Shown one piece after another: positions 1-8,160 of a stretch of DNA of 64,000 nt (position 1 is the stretch's first letter; every line of letters starts with the position of its first letter). This stretch comes from G963664115 sp965263045. Its GTDB lineage: Bacteria; Acidobacteriota; Terriglobia; 20CM-2-55-15. The position numbers were made by a program, and so were the translations under genes. The notes under the pieces are model-generated. The model worked only from the letters and a program-made list of their open reading frames with translations, ran no database searches and was not told the origin of the DNA. The stretch spans positions 21,162-85,161 of the forward strand of contig CBDHGK010000016.1 in assembly GCA_965263045.1 (NCBI GenBank), given 5' to 3'.

Positions 1-2
1 CC

Positions 3-89
3 AACCCCCGTGATTCGGAACGGCGCGCAGAAATGATCGAGGAACACGGACTGCAACGCGCCCTGGAAATATTGGGCGCAGGGAGTTAA
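3..89 (+). CDS. C-terminal tail of a VirB4/TrbE-type ATPase (partial)
   Basis: An open frame enters from the left edge and stops with TAA at 87-89, giving 28 residues rich in charged helix (RRAEMIEEHG, then LQRALEILG). The gene lies 36 bases before a VirB9-like gene and reads in the same direction. VirB4/TrbE is the largest T4SS ATPase and is usually encoded in this cluster, and its C-terminus often ends in a similar charged helix. The assignment rests mainly on position, because no ATPase motif lies inside the window. Confidence 0.4.
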   Translation, partial: NPRDSERRAEMIEEHGLQRALEILGAGS

Positions 90-125
90 GGAACACATAT
101 TCAGGACGATAAGGAGAACCATTCA

Positions 126-994
126 ATGCATTACTTTAAGAGAATCCTGCGGGTCTTGTGGACGGGCGTTATGGTTCCGTCCCTCTTGCCATGGGCGATC
201 GCTCCCCTACCGGCGACTGGAGCCCAGGGACCGATGCTGCGCATCGAGGCGGTCCCCGGTGTCGATCAACTGGTCGATATCCAGACGCAGGTGCGCCATA
301 CCACCGTCATCGTCCTGCCGGAGAACGAAACGATCCTCGATTTCGTTGTCGGAGATTCCGAATACTGGCATCTGACCGGCGCGGCGAATGTGGCGTTCCT
401 GAAACCGATTGCAACGGGTGTGGAAACCAACGTCGCCCTGATTTGCGAGTCCGGCCAGATCTATTCGTTCCTCGCATCTGAGGGCGGGGAGCCGCACCTG
501 GTGGTCCGGATCGAGCCGCCGCCGGCCGACGAGGCCGCCGCCTCATAGCGGCCGAACCGCATGCCCCCGCCTTCGTTGCCCGTTCCGAAATCACGGCCTA
601 TCAGGCACTCGCCCAACAAGCCCAGGAGACGACGCGCACGGCCCAGATCGCAGCCGACACGCGGACCGCCCAAGCCCGCGCCGCGGCCGCCGCGGCAGTG
701 GAGGAGTTTCGGGCGGATTATCCCACGCGGCTTCATTTTGTTTACACCCTGTCGGATCGTGCACAGGAGCCTCCCTTCAATGTCGAAGCGATGTGGCACG
801 ACGGGCAGTTCACCTATCTCCGCTCACACGCCCAGGAATCACCGGCGCTCTATGAAGCCGTGGACGGTGACCCGTCGCTGGTCGCCTATGACCTCACCGA
901 AGACGGCCTGTTCATTGTGCGGCGGCGCCTCAATTCAGGCTGGCTGCAAATTGGAGAGCGGCGCGCCACCTGGCGCTATGAACCGGAGCGTTAA
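126..994 (+). pseudogene. trbG: VirB9/TrbG-like T4SS outer-membrane-complex protein, split by a frameshift
   Basis: VirB9/TrbG (CagX family) forms the T4SS outer-membrane ring with VirB10 and VirB7. The first frame (126-548, 140 residues) has a hydrophobic N-terminus resembling a signal peptide and the beta-rich N-domain. A second frame, open from before 542 to TAA at 992-994, holds an Ala/Gln-rich linker and then the typical C-terminal domain (HDGQFTYLRSH, EDGLFIVRRRL, about residues 195-285). The two join if one base is restored in the GCCGCCGCCTC tract near 533-545, giving about 290 residues, the usual family length. An AAGGAG ribosome site precedes ATG 126. No separate good start is seen for the second half. 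Either the gene is broken, or the base loss is a sequence error; programmed slippage is a less likely option. Confidence 0.75.
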
Positions 995-996
995 GC

Positions 997-2385
997 ATGA
1001 GTGTATGGAAAAAGATTCCCCTTCCGCCTGCTGGTGTGATGCCGGGCGGCCTCGTTACCAAAATCGGGATCGCGGCCACGTCCTTGCTCCTGGCCGCCAT
1101 GCTACTCACCTACACTTTCACCGGCGGCGGTGCGCAGGATGCTGAGATCGAGGTTCCCGAGGCCGCGGACCTCGGCCTTCAACAGAGGGCCCAGGCCGCG
1201 ATCGAGGCCGAGGCGCGCCGGCAAGCCGCCCAGCTCCGGCTACAGGCCGATGCGGCCGAGCGCCAGTTAGCTCAGCTACAGGGCGAACAGGAATCGAATG
1301 CAGCCCTATTGAGCGCCGGCATCGTGCCGCTCCAGGGTCAAGACCCCGAAGCGGGCTTGCTTCCCGACGATCAGCCTGTCCCCTTCGGGGGCCAGGCCCC
1401 GCGCACCGAGGCCGAGGCGGTGTTGCTGGAAACACTGCGGCTCGAGGAAATGGAGCGCCGTCGTCGCTCCCTGCGCACCGGGCCGCTTGTGCTGTCCTAC
1501 CGGAACTCCGAAACGGGGGCGGACGCTACCGCAGCGGCGGGGGCGCAAGTGCCGGACGCACTTTCGAGGCTGGCACAGGCCGCCCAGGGCACTCCCCAGG
1601 CCGCCCTTCCCGGTGTCACAGCCGAAAACGCCGTTGCGACGGCCGGAGACTTTCTCGAATTGCTCACCGAACTCAACGATCGGGAACGGGCCGCTACCGG
1701 GCAGCCCGCGCTGGCGGCGGGCGGCCCGGCCCCTGCCGGTGTGGCCCCTGCCGGGGCCCTCGTGCAGCCTGAAACCGAAACTCCCGTCGCCGGGCTGCCT
1801 TCCGATCCGGCCGGTTGGGACCGTATTTATGAAGGATCGTTCCTGGAGGCTGTCCTGGTCACACAGCTCAGCGGCGACTTTCCCGGTCCGGTCCTCGCCA
1901 ACGTATCGGTCCCTTTCTATTCCGCGGACCGTCAACGGGTCTTGATCCCGCGTGGCGCGCGGGTTGTCGGCTCCGTCGAGGCCGTTTCCGGGGCCGATCA
2001 GGAGCGCCTCGCCGTTGCCTTTCACCGCATCATCTGGCCCGACGGCCGCAGCGTCTCACTCCAATTCAATGGCCTCAACCAGATTGGGGAAAGCGCGCTC
2101 AAGGACGCAGTCAACCGACATTACTTCTCGATGTTTGCGGCGGCCGGCGCCGTCGGCATCCTTTCCGGGCTGACCGCGATCGGCTCAAACCCCTATGCCG
2201 GAGGCCAACAGGGCTTCCAGGCCGGGGCCAGTCAAGGGCTTGGGGAAACTGCTGTGCGGATTCTCGACCGCTTCCTCAATCGCCTGCCCACCATCACGAT
2301 TCGCGCGGGCCACCGCTTGCGCATCTGGTTCACCGGCGATGTCCTCGTACCGCAGCAGCCCCAACCGACAGGAGGAATTCAATGA
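997..2385 (+). CDS. trbI: TrbI/VirB10 conjugal transfer protein
   Basis: VirB10/TrbI spans the periplasm and links the inner-membrane ATPases to the outer-membrane pore. The 462-residue product has one N-terminal membrane segment (about 18-41), a long Ala/Gln/Glu-rich periplasmic linker (about 45-270), and the conserved C-terminal beta-barrel domain. The core is visible as YEGSFLEAVLVTQLSGDFPG, VLIPRGARVVGSV and the antenna-like stretch around SMFAAAGAVGILSGL. It begins two bases after the virB9 stop and overlaps the next gene by the sequence ATGA, which points to translational coupling. Length and domain order are normal for the family, and nothing appears broken. Confidence 0.92.
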   Translation: MSVWKKIPLPPAGVMPGGLVTKIGIAATSLLLAAMLLTYTFTGGGAQDAEIEVPEAADLGLQQRAQAAIEAEARRQAAQLRLQADAAERQLAQLQGEQESNAALLSAGIVPLQGQDPEAGLLPDDQPVPFGGQAPRTEAEAVLLETLRLEEMERRRRSLRTGPLVLSYRNSETGADATAAAGAQVPDALSRLAQAAQGTPQAALPGVTAENAVATAGDFLELLTELNDRERAATGQPALAAGGPAPAGVAPAGALVQPETETPVAGLPSDPAGWDRIYEGSFLEAVLVTQLSGDFPGPVLANVSVPFYSADRQRVLIPRGARVVGSVEAVSGADQERLAVAFHRIIWPDGRSVSLQFNGLNQIGESALKDAVNRHYFSMFAAAGAVGILSGLTAIGSNPYAGGQQGFQAGASQGLGETAVRILDRFLNRLPTITIRAGHRLRIWFTGDVLVPQQPQPTGGIQ

Positions 2386-3236
2386 CGATGAAACACGCGA
2401 TCGCCTTCTCTCTCACCCTCACTGTGGTCCTTGCAATGCCACCGCGCGCGAGCGCGCAGTTCGACCTGGATCTGCAAGCCACCCAGATCGGCACTCAGCT
2501 TCAGGAGATCCTCAATCGGGTCACTCAATACACGGCACAGCTCACTCAATTCACCCGCCTCGACTGTTCAGCGCAGGGCATGGCAACCGGCGCCGAAGCA
2601 ACCCCTATAAACGAGGCCGCCGTTGTCTGTGACACCCTCAACATGATCGGCGCGTTCAGGGATTCTTACCAACAGTTACTCGCCGTGCCCACCGATCTGC
2701 TCAATACCCCCGCGCCGCTTCCCGACTGGCGCGACGTGTTGGGAGCCGCGGATACCGTCACCGAGGCCGATATTCGGAACGTCTACCCGGGCAGCGCCGA
2801 CGCAGCGGTGGCCGTCTTTCAGCGCCGGCGCGACTACGCCGATCGCAGCGTCGTCCTGGCACATGCGCGGGCCGATGCCTCGATCGCACTTACGGATGCT
2901 TTGGACGCGGCCCAGGCCGCTGTTGCGGATCTTGAAGCACGCAACAGCGTCACCCGCACGGCTCTTGCACAAACTCAAGTGGCTGCCGCGCTCACTCGGG
3001 CGCGCTTACTCGTCGCGCTTTCTAACCTTCGCTCTCACGAGGCAGCCGCCCAGGCGGCGGATGCCTACAACGCAGAAGTGGCGCGGCGGCAGATCGCCTC
3101 GCGGCGGCTGGCCGATCGCGCCGCTCTTGAAGCGCAGTGGGCCGAGGAACAGGCAACCATAGCCGCGGCGGCCGACCAGAGAATCCAATCCATGTACGGC
3201 GGCTTTCAGATCCCGGCCGGCCTGGGCGGGAACTAA
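2382..3236 (+). CDS. trbJ: TrbJ/VirB5-like protein, copy 1 of 3
   Basis: TrbJ/VirB5 proteins are exported minor pilus or mating-pair components. The 284-residue product starts with a clear signal peptide (about 1-25, ending RASAQ), followed by helical Gln-rich sequence (QLQEILNRVTQYTAQLTQF). Two blocks are shared almost exactly with the two following genes: WRDVLGAADTVTEADIRNVY through RRRDYADRS (about residues 117-160), and the C-terminal ARRLADRAALEAQWAEEQ through YGGFQIPAGLGGN. It overlaps the trbI stop by four bases. The family call comes from length, signal peptide, helical pattern and place between trbI and trbL. Confidence 0.75.
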   Translation: MTMKHAIAFSLTLTVVLAMPPRASAQFDLDLQATQIGTQLQEILNRVTQYTAQLTQFTRLDCSAQGMATGAEATPINEAAVVCDTLNMIGAFRDSYQQLLAVPTDLLNTPAPLPDWRDVLGAADTVTEADIRNVYPGSADAAVAVFQRRRDYADRSVVLAHARADASIALTDALDAAQAAVADLEARNSVTRTALAQTQVAAALTRARLLVALSNLRSHEAAAQAADAYNAEVARRQIASRRLADRAALEAQWAEEQATIAAAADQRIQSMYGGFQIPAGLGGN

Positions 3237-3267
3237 CGACCAGCACATTCATCAAGGAGCATCCCCA

Positions 3268-4159
3268 ATGAAGAAAACACTCATTGTCCTCTTTGCAATC
3301 GTTGCCTTGATCGGGAGCGCGGGTTTCGAGACTGCCACCGCCCAAGATGGCGGCGTGGCCGCCTACCTCGTGATGATCGCCAACCAGGGCACACAGATTA
3401 CTAATCAGCTTACGGCCCTCACACGCATGACGGCCCATATCGACCAACTCACCGGGCAGTTCGAGCATCTGAAAGAATCCGCTCTGGGACAGATCGGCGC
3501 AATTACAGACCCCATCGCCGATCTCGTTGCCGTGCCCACCGACCTGCTCCACACCACGCGCGACTGGCACTCCGATTTCACCGGCCCGGCCGGGAGCCTC
3601 GTGACGGCACTGACAGAACTGAGTGACGGCACATCGCTCAGTGAGAGCTGGCGCGACGTGTTGGGAGAGGCGGACACCGTCACCGAGGCCGATATTCGGA
3701 ACGTCTACCCGGGCAGCGCCGATCGCAGCGGTGGCCGTCTTTCAGCGCCGGCGCGACTACGCCGATCGCAGCATTGTCCTGGCACATGCACGCGCCGATG
3801 CCGCGGCCTCACTTGCGGCGACTGCGGTTGAGGTCCAGGACAAGATCGACACCGTAGCGGGGCAAAACAATGTTTCCGACACGGCGCTGCAACAAGCGAT
3901 CCTTGCCGGCAATCTATCTCAAGGACAGCTCACTACAGCACTGGCACAGATGGAAGCTATAGAAGCATCCGCCGCAGCGGCCGCAGCCTACAACGCAGAA
4001 GTGGCGCGGCGGCAGATCGAGGCGCGGCGGCTGGCCGATCGTGCCGCTCTTGAAGCGCAGTGGGCCGAGGAGAGGGCGACCATAGCCGCGGCGGCCGATC
4101 AGAGAATCCAGTCCATGTACGGCGGCTTTCAGATCCCGGCCGGCCTGGGCGGGAACTAA
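3268..4159 (+). pseudogene. trbJ: TrbJ/VirB5-like protein, copy 2 of 3, frameshifted
   Basis: This copy has its own signal peptide (first 25 residues, ending ETATAQ) and the helical TrbJ pattern (NQITAL-type, ITNQLTALTRMTAHIDQL). The reading frame changes inside the conserved block: after NVYPGSAD the first frame runs out at 3831, while the homologous VFQRRRDYADRS continues in another frame to TAA at 4157-4159. Comparison with copies 1 and 3 shows one extra base in GATCGCAGCGGTG near 3720-3732. Restoring it gives about 296 residues. The C-terminal block is nearly identical to the other copies. An AAGGAG ribosome site lies before ATG 3268. It may be a decayed duplicate or a sequence error. Confidence 0.7.
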
Positions 4160-4164
4160 ATACC

Positions 4165-5115
4165 ATGATGAAAAAACGGGTTATTACCTGGACGCTCCTG
4201 GTTGCACTGACCGCGGCCGTCCCGGCCTTCGGCATCTTCGGCATTCCAAGTCCCGAAGACTTGCTTATCTGGTTCGTTCTACGGCCGATCATGCACGGCA
4301 ATCAGCGGGCAATGATCGCCAACCAGCTTGAGCAGCTTCGGCAGCTCGTGGAACAGTTACAGACTGCCCGGAGCCAGCTCACCCACGTCACCGATTCCGT
4401 GCAGGGTTTGGTGGGTCCGATTGCAGACCCCATCGCCGATCTTGTTAGAGCTCCGACCGATCTACTCAACACCACGCGCGACTGGCACTCGGATTTCACC
4501 GGCCCGGCCGGCGACATGGTTACTTCTCTCGGCGACCTCACCGCCAACGGGGAGTCGTTCAGTCGGAGCTGGCGTGACGTGTTGGGAGCCGCGGACACCG
4601 TCACCGAGGCCGATATTCGGAACGTCTACCCGGGCAGCGCCGATCGAGCGGTGGCCGTCTTTCAGCGCCGGCGCGACTACGCCGATCGCAGCCTGGAATA
4701 TGCCGGAGCCAGGGCCGACGCAGGGGCCGATCTGGTCGCAGTCCACCAGGCCACCACCGCGGCCTTGGGCCGCATCGGGGAGCGGATTGATACGGACCCC
4801 GATACCGGCGGGCCGAACCGCTCATCGGCGGCGCTCACCGAGGGCGATGTTCTCGGCTCGCTCGCCGAAATCCGCACCCTGATCGGAATTGGACGCAGCC
4901 GCGCCGCCGCCGCAACCCAGGACGCGGCGTCTCGTTTTCGTCAAGAGGAACTCCGGCGGGGGTATGCGGCGCGCCGGCTGGCCGATCGTGCCGCTCTTGA
5001 AGCGCAGTGGGCCGAGGAACAGGCAACCATAGCCGCGGCGGCCGATCAGAGAATCCAATCCATGTATGGCGGCTTTCAGATCCCGGACGGCCTGGGCGGG
5101 AACCAAATACCATGA
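4165..5115 (+). CDS. trbJ: TrbJ/VirB5-like protein, copy 3 of 3
   Basis: This 316-residue intact copy starts at one of two adjacent ATGs (4165 or 4168), five bases after the stop of copy 2. It has a hydrophobic N-terminus (about 4-24) and a membrane-associated stretch LLIWFVLRP. The conserved central block (WRDVLGAADTVTEADIRNVY) and C-terminal block match the other copies. The region between them is different: it carries an extra acidic, Asp/Gly-rich insert (about residues 195-245, RIDTDPDTGG) absent from copies 1 and 2. Its stop overlaps the start of trbL by ATGA. Like copy 1 it is probably an exported mating-pair or pilus component. Confidence 0.75.
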   Translation: MMKKRVITWTLLVALTAAVPAFGIFGIPSPEDLLIWFVLRPIMHGNQRAMIANQLEQLRQLVEQLQTARSQLTHVTDSVQGLVGPIADPIADLVRAPTDLLNTTRDWHSDFTGPAGDMVTSLGDLTANGESFSRSWRDVLGAADTVTEADIRNVYPGSADRAVAVFQRRRDYADRSLEYAGARADAGADLVAVHQATTAALGRIGERIDTDPDTGGPNRSSAALTEGDVLGSLAEIRTLIGIGRSRAAAATQDAASRFRQEELRRGYAARRLADRAALEAQWAEEQATIAAAADQRIQSMYGGFQIPDGLGGNQIP

Positions 5116-6113
5116 TGACGCCCGTGATGATGCTCCAGCTTGTCCCCACCATCCCGACCGATCCGGCCGCGGCTCCGGACCCCGCGACCGTTGTTTCCGG
5201 CATCATGGATCAGGTGATTCTTGCAGCCGCGCCGCAAGTCCACGCCGCAGGGCTTGACCTGTGGCGCGGTCTGGCCGCCATTCTCATTGTCTGGACCGGA
5301 TTGCGGATCGCTTTTACCGGAGACTTTCGTCCGTGGGACATTGTTCGAGTCGTCATCGCCCTCTGGTTTCCGTGGGCAATGCTCACCTTCTATCACGATC
5401 CGCTTCCCGGATCGACCCGCTCTTTTACAGAGGCCATCACTGACGGTGGGCAGTGGCTTCAGCTCATCCTGATTCAGAATACCGGCGAGGACTTCCTTGT
5501 CACATTCTCGCAGCTTTCTCAAAATCTCTTCGCTCGCGCACAGTCGATGGAGCTGGGGACAGGGGGCGGGATAATGGACATGCTTATCAATGGCCTGACC
5601 GACCTCTCCTACCTGCTCATGTCCTTTATCCACACCATCATCTTCGAGCTATTTCTTTTGTTCATTCTCCTCTGCCTCGTCGTGATTTATGGCGTTTCAA
5701 TGGCACAGGTTCTATGGGCACAGCTCGCCCTCGGGGTCCTGCTGATCCTCGGGCCGCTCTTCATTCCTTTCCTCCTGGTCGAGCCCCTCGCATTCCTGTT
5801 CTGGGGGTGGTTCAAGAGCATGTTCACCTACACCCTCTATGGCGCGATAGCGGCGGCGCTGATGCGGGTGTTCCTTGCGGCGAGTATCGGTTGGATGAAT
5901 GCCATTGTGAATGGTCCACCGCCCGACACAAACATGCTCTGGCATAGCACCGCCTGGTTTTTGAGCATCGTGCCGCTCACGATTGCCGGGCTCCTGTCCT
6001 CACTCATGATCGGCCAGCTCGCCTCACAAATCACCGGCGGGGGCGCGGGCGGCGGGATCATGGGCATGATCGGCCAGGCCGGGCAGAGCCTTTCTAAATT
6101 CAAGGGAGTATAA
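5112..6113 (+). CDS. trbL: TrbL/VirB6 polytopic inner-membrane protein
   Basis: TrbL/VirB6 is the many-spanning inner-membrane protein of the T4SS and contacts the DNA substrate. The 333-residue product has about six strongly hydrophobic segments, seen around LAAILIVWTG, VIALWFPWAML, IIFELFLLFILLCLVVIYG, LGVLLILGPLFIPFLLV, YGAIAAALMRVF and VPLTIAGLLSSLMIG, and a Gly-rich C-terminal tail. I choose ATG 5112 because it overlaps the trbJ3 stop by four bases; an upstream extension of the frame would run back through trbJ3. It is followed after five bases by trbF. The length and topology fit the TrbL/VirB6 family. Confidence 0.85.
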   Translation: MMTPVMMLQLVPTIPTDPAAAPDPATVVSGIMDQVILAAAPQVHAAGLDLWRGLAAILIVWTGLRIAFTGDFRPWDIVRVVIALWFPWAMLTFYHDPLPGSTRSFTEAITDGGQWLQLILIQNTGEDFLVTFSQLSQNLFARAQSMELGTGGGIMDMLINGLTDLSYLLMSFIHTIIFELFLLFILLCLVVIYGVSMAQVLWAQLALGVLLILGPLFIPFLLVEPLAFLFWGWFKSMFTYTLYGAIAAALMRVFLAASIGWMNAIVNGPPPDTNMLWHSTAWFLSIVPLTIAGLLSSLMIGQLASQITGGGAGGGIMGMIGQAGQSLSKFKGV

Positions 6114-6118
6114 ACGTC

Positions 6119-6796
6119 GTGGCAAAACCCAAAGACAACGCATCCGACGCTGGAAAACAATATGCCGAGATATGGGGAGAGACGATCCACTCGAACCGTC
6201 ACTTGCGCGTGTTCACCATCGTACTCGGCGTGCTGCTTTTATGCGTGACCATCGCCGTGGTGCGCCTGTCTTCGGTCGAGCCGCCGCGGCCGATTGTCGT
6301 TCGAGTCGATGAAGTCGGCCGGGCCGAAGCCCTGGCCTATGAGGCGGTCCAGGCTCAGGCCGATCCCCGCGACCCCACCACCAAGTATTTCCTCAACCGC
6401 TTTCTCCATGACCACTTCGGCCGGCGGCGACCGACGGTCCAGCAATACTGGCCGCGCAGCCTCCGTTTCCTCAGCACCGGTCTGGCCAACGCAGCCTTCA
6501 CCGCCAACAACGAGGAAATTGCCATGCTGGCCGCAGGGATCACCCTGGAAGAACTCCGGGTCGAGAATGTCATCCTCCGGATTCAGGCCAATCCGGCCGA
6601 GCCGCACGGTGCGGTCGCCGACTTTGTCCTTGTCCGGACCCGGCAGGAACAGGAGGTATCCCGGGAACAATGGACCGCCACGATGCAGTTTGTTTTCATG
6701 CCGGTCATACCGGCCGATCTGGTCATTTTTAACCCGATGGGCATCCAGGTCACATACCTCGAAACCGACAGAACCCTTATCACCGAGACGCCATGA
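6119..6796 (+). CDS. trbF: TrbF/VirB8 inner-membrane assembly factor
   Basis: VirB8/TrbF is a bitopic inner-membrane protein that nucleates T4SS assembly. The 225-residue product has a short cytoplasmic N-terminus with the typical YAEIWGE motif, one membrane segment (about 29-50, TIVLGVLLLCVTIAVV), and a periplasmic NTF2-like domain (about 60-222) with the family-like stretch TKYFLNRFLHDHFGRRRPTV. A GTG start at 6119 lies five bases after the trbL stop. The stop overlaps the next gene by ATGA. No defect is visible. Confidence 0.85.
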   Translation: MAKPKDNASDAGKQYAEIWGETIHSNRHLRVFTIVLGVLLLCVTIAVVRLSSVEPPRPIVVRVDEVGRAEALAYEAVQAQADPRDPTTKYFLNRFLHDHFGRRRPTVQQYWPRSLRFLSTGLANAAFTANNEEIAMLAAGITLEELRVENVILRIQANPAEPHGAVADFVLVRTRQEQEVSREQWTATMQFVFMPVIPADLVIFNPMGIQVTYLETDRTLITETP

Positions 6797-7761
6797 TTGC
6801 TCATCTGCGTGGCCGGGAAGAAGCACTCGAACCGTTTGGATGGAGCCAGGAAGACACCGAGTGGGTTGCGATGGTCTGCCTCAACAGCGGCATGTTCACC
6901 CGCACGCAATACGCCGATTATTTCAACACTCATCCTGTCCGCGCGCACCGCTTCGTTCAGAGTCTCGTGGATCTGAACTTTGCCGTGGACGAACCCATTC
7001 CCGTCATCAACACCAGGAACCGCACGCGAGTCTGCCGGATCACCCACAAGAGCATCTACCGGGAGCTGGGGATTCCCAACGTCCGGCACAGAAGAAAGGC
7101 CGGCCTGTCCGTCTATCTCCGGCGGATCCTGTCGCTCGATTACGTGATCGAGCACCCGGAGCTGGAATGGCTCCCGACCGAGGATGAGAAGGTTCGGTTC
7201 TGTACGCATTACGGCGTGCCGCACAATCGGCTGCCGCATCGGATTTACGGCGGAGCGGCCGGGTGCGTCGCCCGGTATTTCCACCTGAAATTGCCCTTTG
7301 CGGGCGGGCCGACCTGCACGTTTGTCTATGTCGATCCTGGGAACGACACCGCCACCGAAATGCGGTATTGGGGCCAGACGCATGAGCATCTTTGGGCCCG
7401 ATTGCGGCACCGCGGGATCACGATTCATGTGGCCGCAATCGGCGTCACCCCTGACGCCGACAAACGCGCCCGGGCCGTGTTGGACGGATGGGCGCGGGAT
7501 CGGGATGGTATCCGGGCCGGGGACTACCGGGAGGCGGAATTGCGGGAGGAACTCGACGCGCTTTCCCGGGGCATCGACACCTTCGATTCCGAGATTTTCG
7601 CGCGCTACGGGGGCCAGCCCAACACCGTGCGGCGCTGGCAGGAGTTGAAGGACATGCTGGCAAAACCTTTGCCCTACAACATCCGGATTGACACGTTCGA
7701 GATATGGCGGTCCCGTCGGATTTATCCGGAGGGTGTGGACCTCTACGAGATTCCGGAATGA
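6793..7761 (+). CDS. Conserved-looking hypothetical protein of the transfer operon
   Basis: I do not recognise this 322-residue protein. It is soluble, with no signal peptide or membrane segment. The N-terminal part (about 15-90: WVAMVCLNSGMFTRTQYADY, then FVQSLVDLNFAV and RVCRITHKSIYRELG) looks like a winged-helix fold of the replication-relaxation kind found on plasmids, and the remainder is mixed alpha/beta with a DKRARAVLDGWARDRDGI helix. It overlaps the trbF stop by four bases, so it is co-translated with the T4SS genes, and it is the last gene before a 400-base regulatory gap. A DNA-binding or regulatory role in transfer is possible but is only an inference. Confidence 0.7.
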   Translation: MIAHLRGREEALEPFGWSQEDTEWVAMVCLNSGMFTRTQYADYFNTHPVRAHRFVQSLVDLNFAVDEPIPVINTRNRTRVCRITHKSIYRELGIPNVRHRRKAGLSVYLRRILSLDYVIEHPELEWLPTEDEKVRFCTHYGVPHNRLPHRIYGGAAGCVARYFHLKLPFAGGPTCTFVYVDPGNDTATEMRYWGQTHEHLWARLRHRGITIHVAAIGVTPDADKRARAVLDGWARDRDGIRAGDYREAELREELDALSRGIDTFDSEIFARYGGQPNTVRRWQELKDMLAKPLPYNIRIDTFEIWRSRRIYPEGVDLYEIPE

Positions 7762-7847
7762 GATCGGCGGGCGACTCATTTTTTGAGCGGGTATGGGCGT
7801 CTTTTGGAGCGAAACGCCGGGTGACCGTCTCTCGAAAATTGGGCCTT

Positions 7848-7968
7848 CAAATTACGGCCACGGTGCCGCACGGGAGTGTAATTTGAAACGGGGGGCCATA
7901 TTACACGAGCAAATTACAAGTTTTGTGCCCCATATCGTTCGTATTTACTTGTGGTTAAGTCAAATTAC
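7848..7968. promoter_or_regulatory. Four CAAATTAC sites before traG (operator or iteron-like)
   Basis: The eight-base word CAAATTAC occurs at 7848-7855, 7878-7885 (reverse orientation), 7910-7917 and 7961-7968. The first two form a perfect ten-base inverted repeat, TTCAAATTAC with GTAATTTGAA. The 400-base gap 7762-8160 holds no gene. This clustering in an AT-poor region suggests binding sites for a regulator of traG/trbB or part of an origin. The protein that would bind is not identified. Confidence 0.5.
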
Positions 7969-8003
7969 ACGCCCTTTTGAGCGCCGATCCAGAGGGGGAG
8001 GGA

Positions 8004-8115
8004 GTGGCGGGAGCGACCCCACCTTTTTGGGGCTCGTGCGTCCCTGGACCCCCGTTTCAATTTACATCACGGGGGTCGTAGGGCCGCCCTCCCCCGGGGG
8101 GGTCGCTCCCGCCAC
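8004..8115. repeat. 17-bp perfect inverted repeat around the traG upstream region
   Basis: GTGGCGGGAGCGACCCC at 8004-8020 is matched exactly in inverted orientation at 8099-8115, separated by 78 bases. The second arm ends 45 bases before the traG start. It could fold into a long hairpin or mark a recombination or transfer site. No gene lies between the arms. Confidence 0.6.
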
Positions 8116-8160
8116 AGTGATCCTTGCAGGAAGGCTTGAAATCTGGAGATGTGAAGGCCT

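Noticed and set aside
126..994. Programmed -1 frameshifting in virB9
   Set aside because: No slippery heptamer with stimulatory structure is evident in the GCCGCCGCC tract, so base loss is simpler.
1306..2025. Minus-strand frame of 239 codons
   Set aside because: Antisense of trbI linker and core; no own motif or ribosome site.
6583..7779. Minus-strand frame of 398 codons
   Set aside because: Shadow of trbF and the following gene, which have proper starts, overlaps and motifs.
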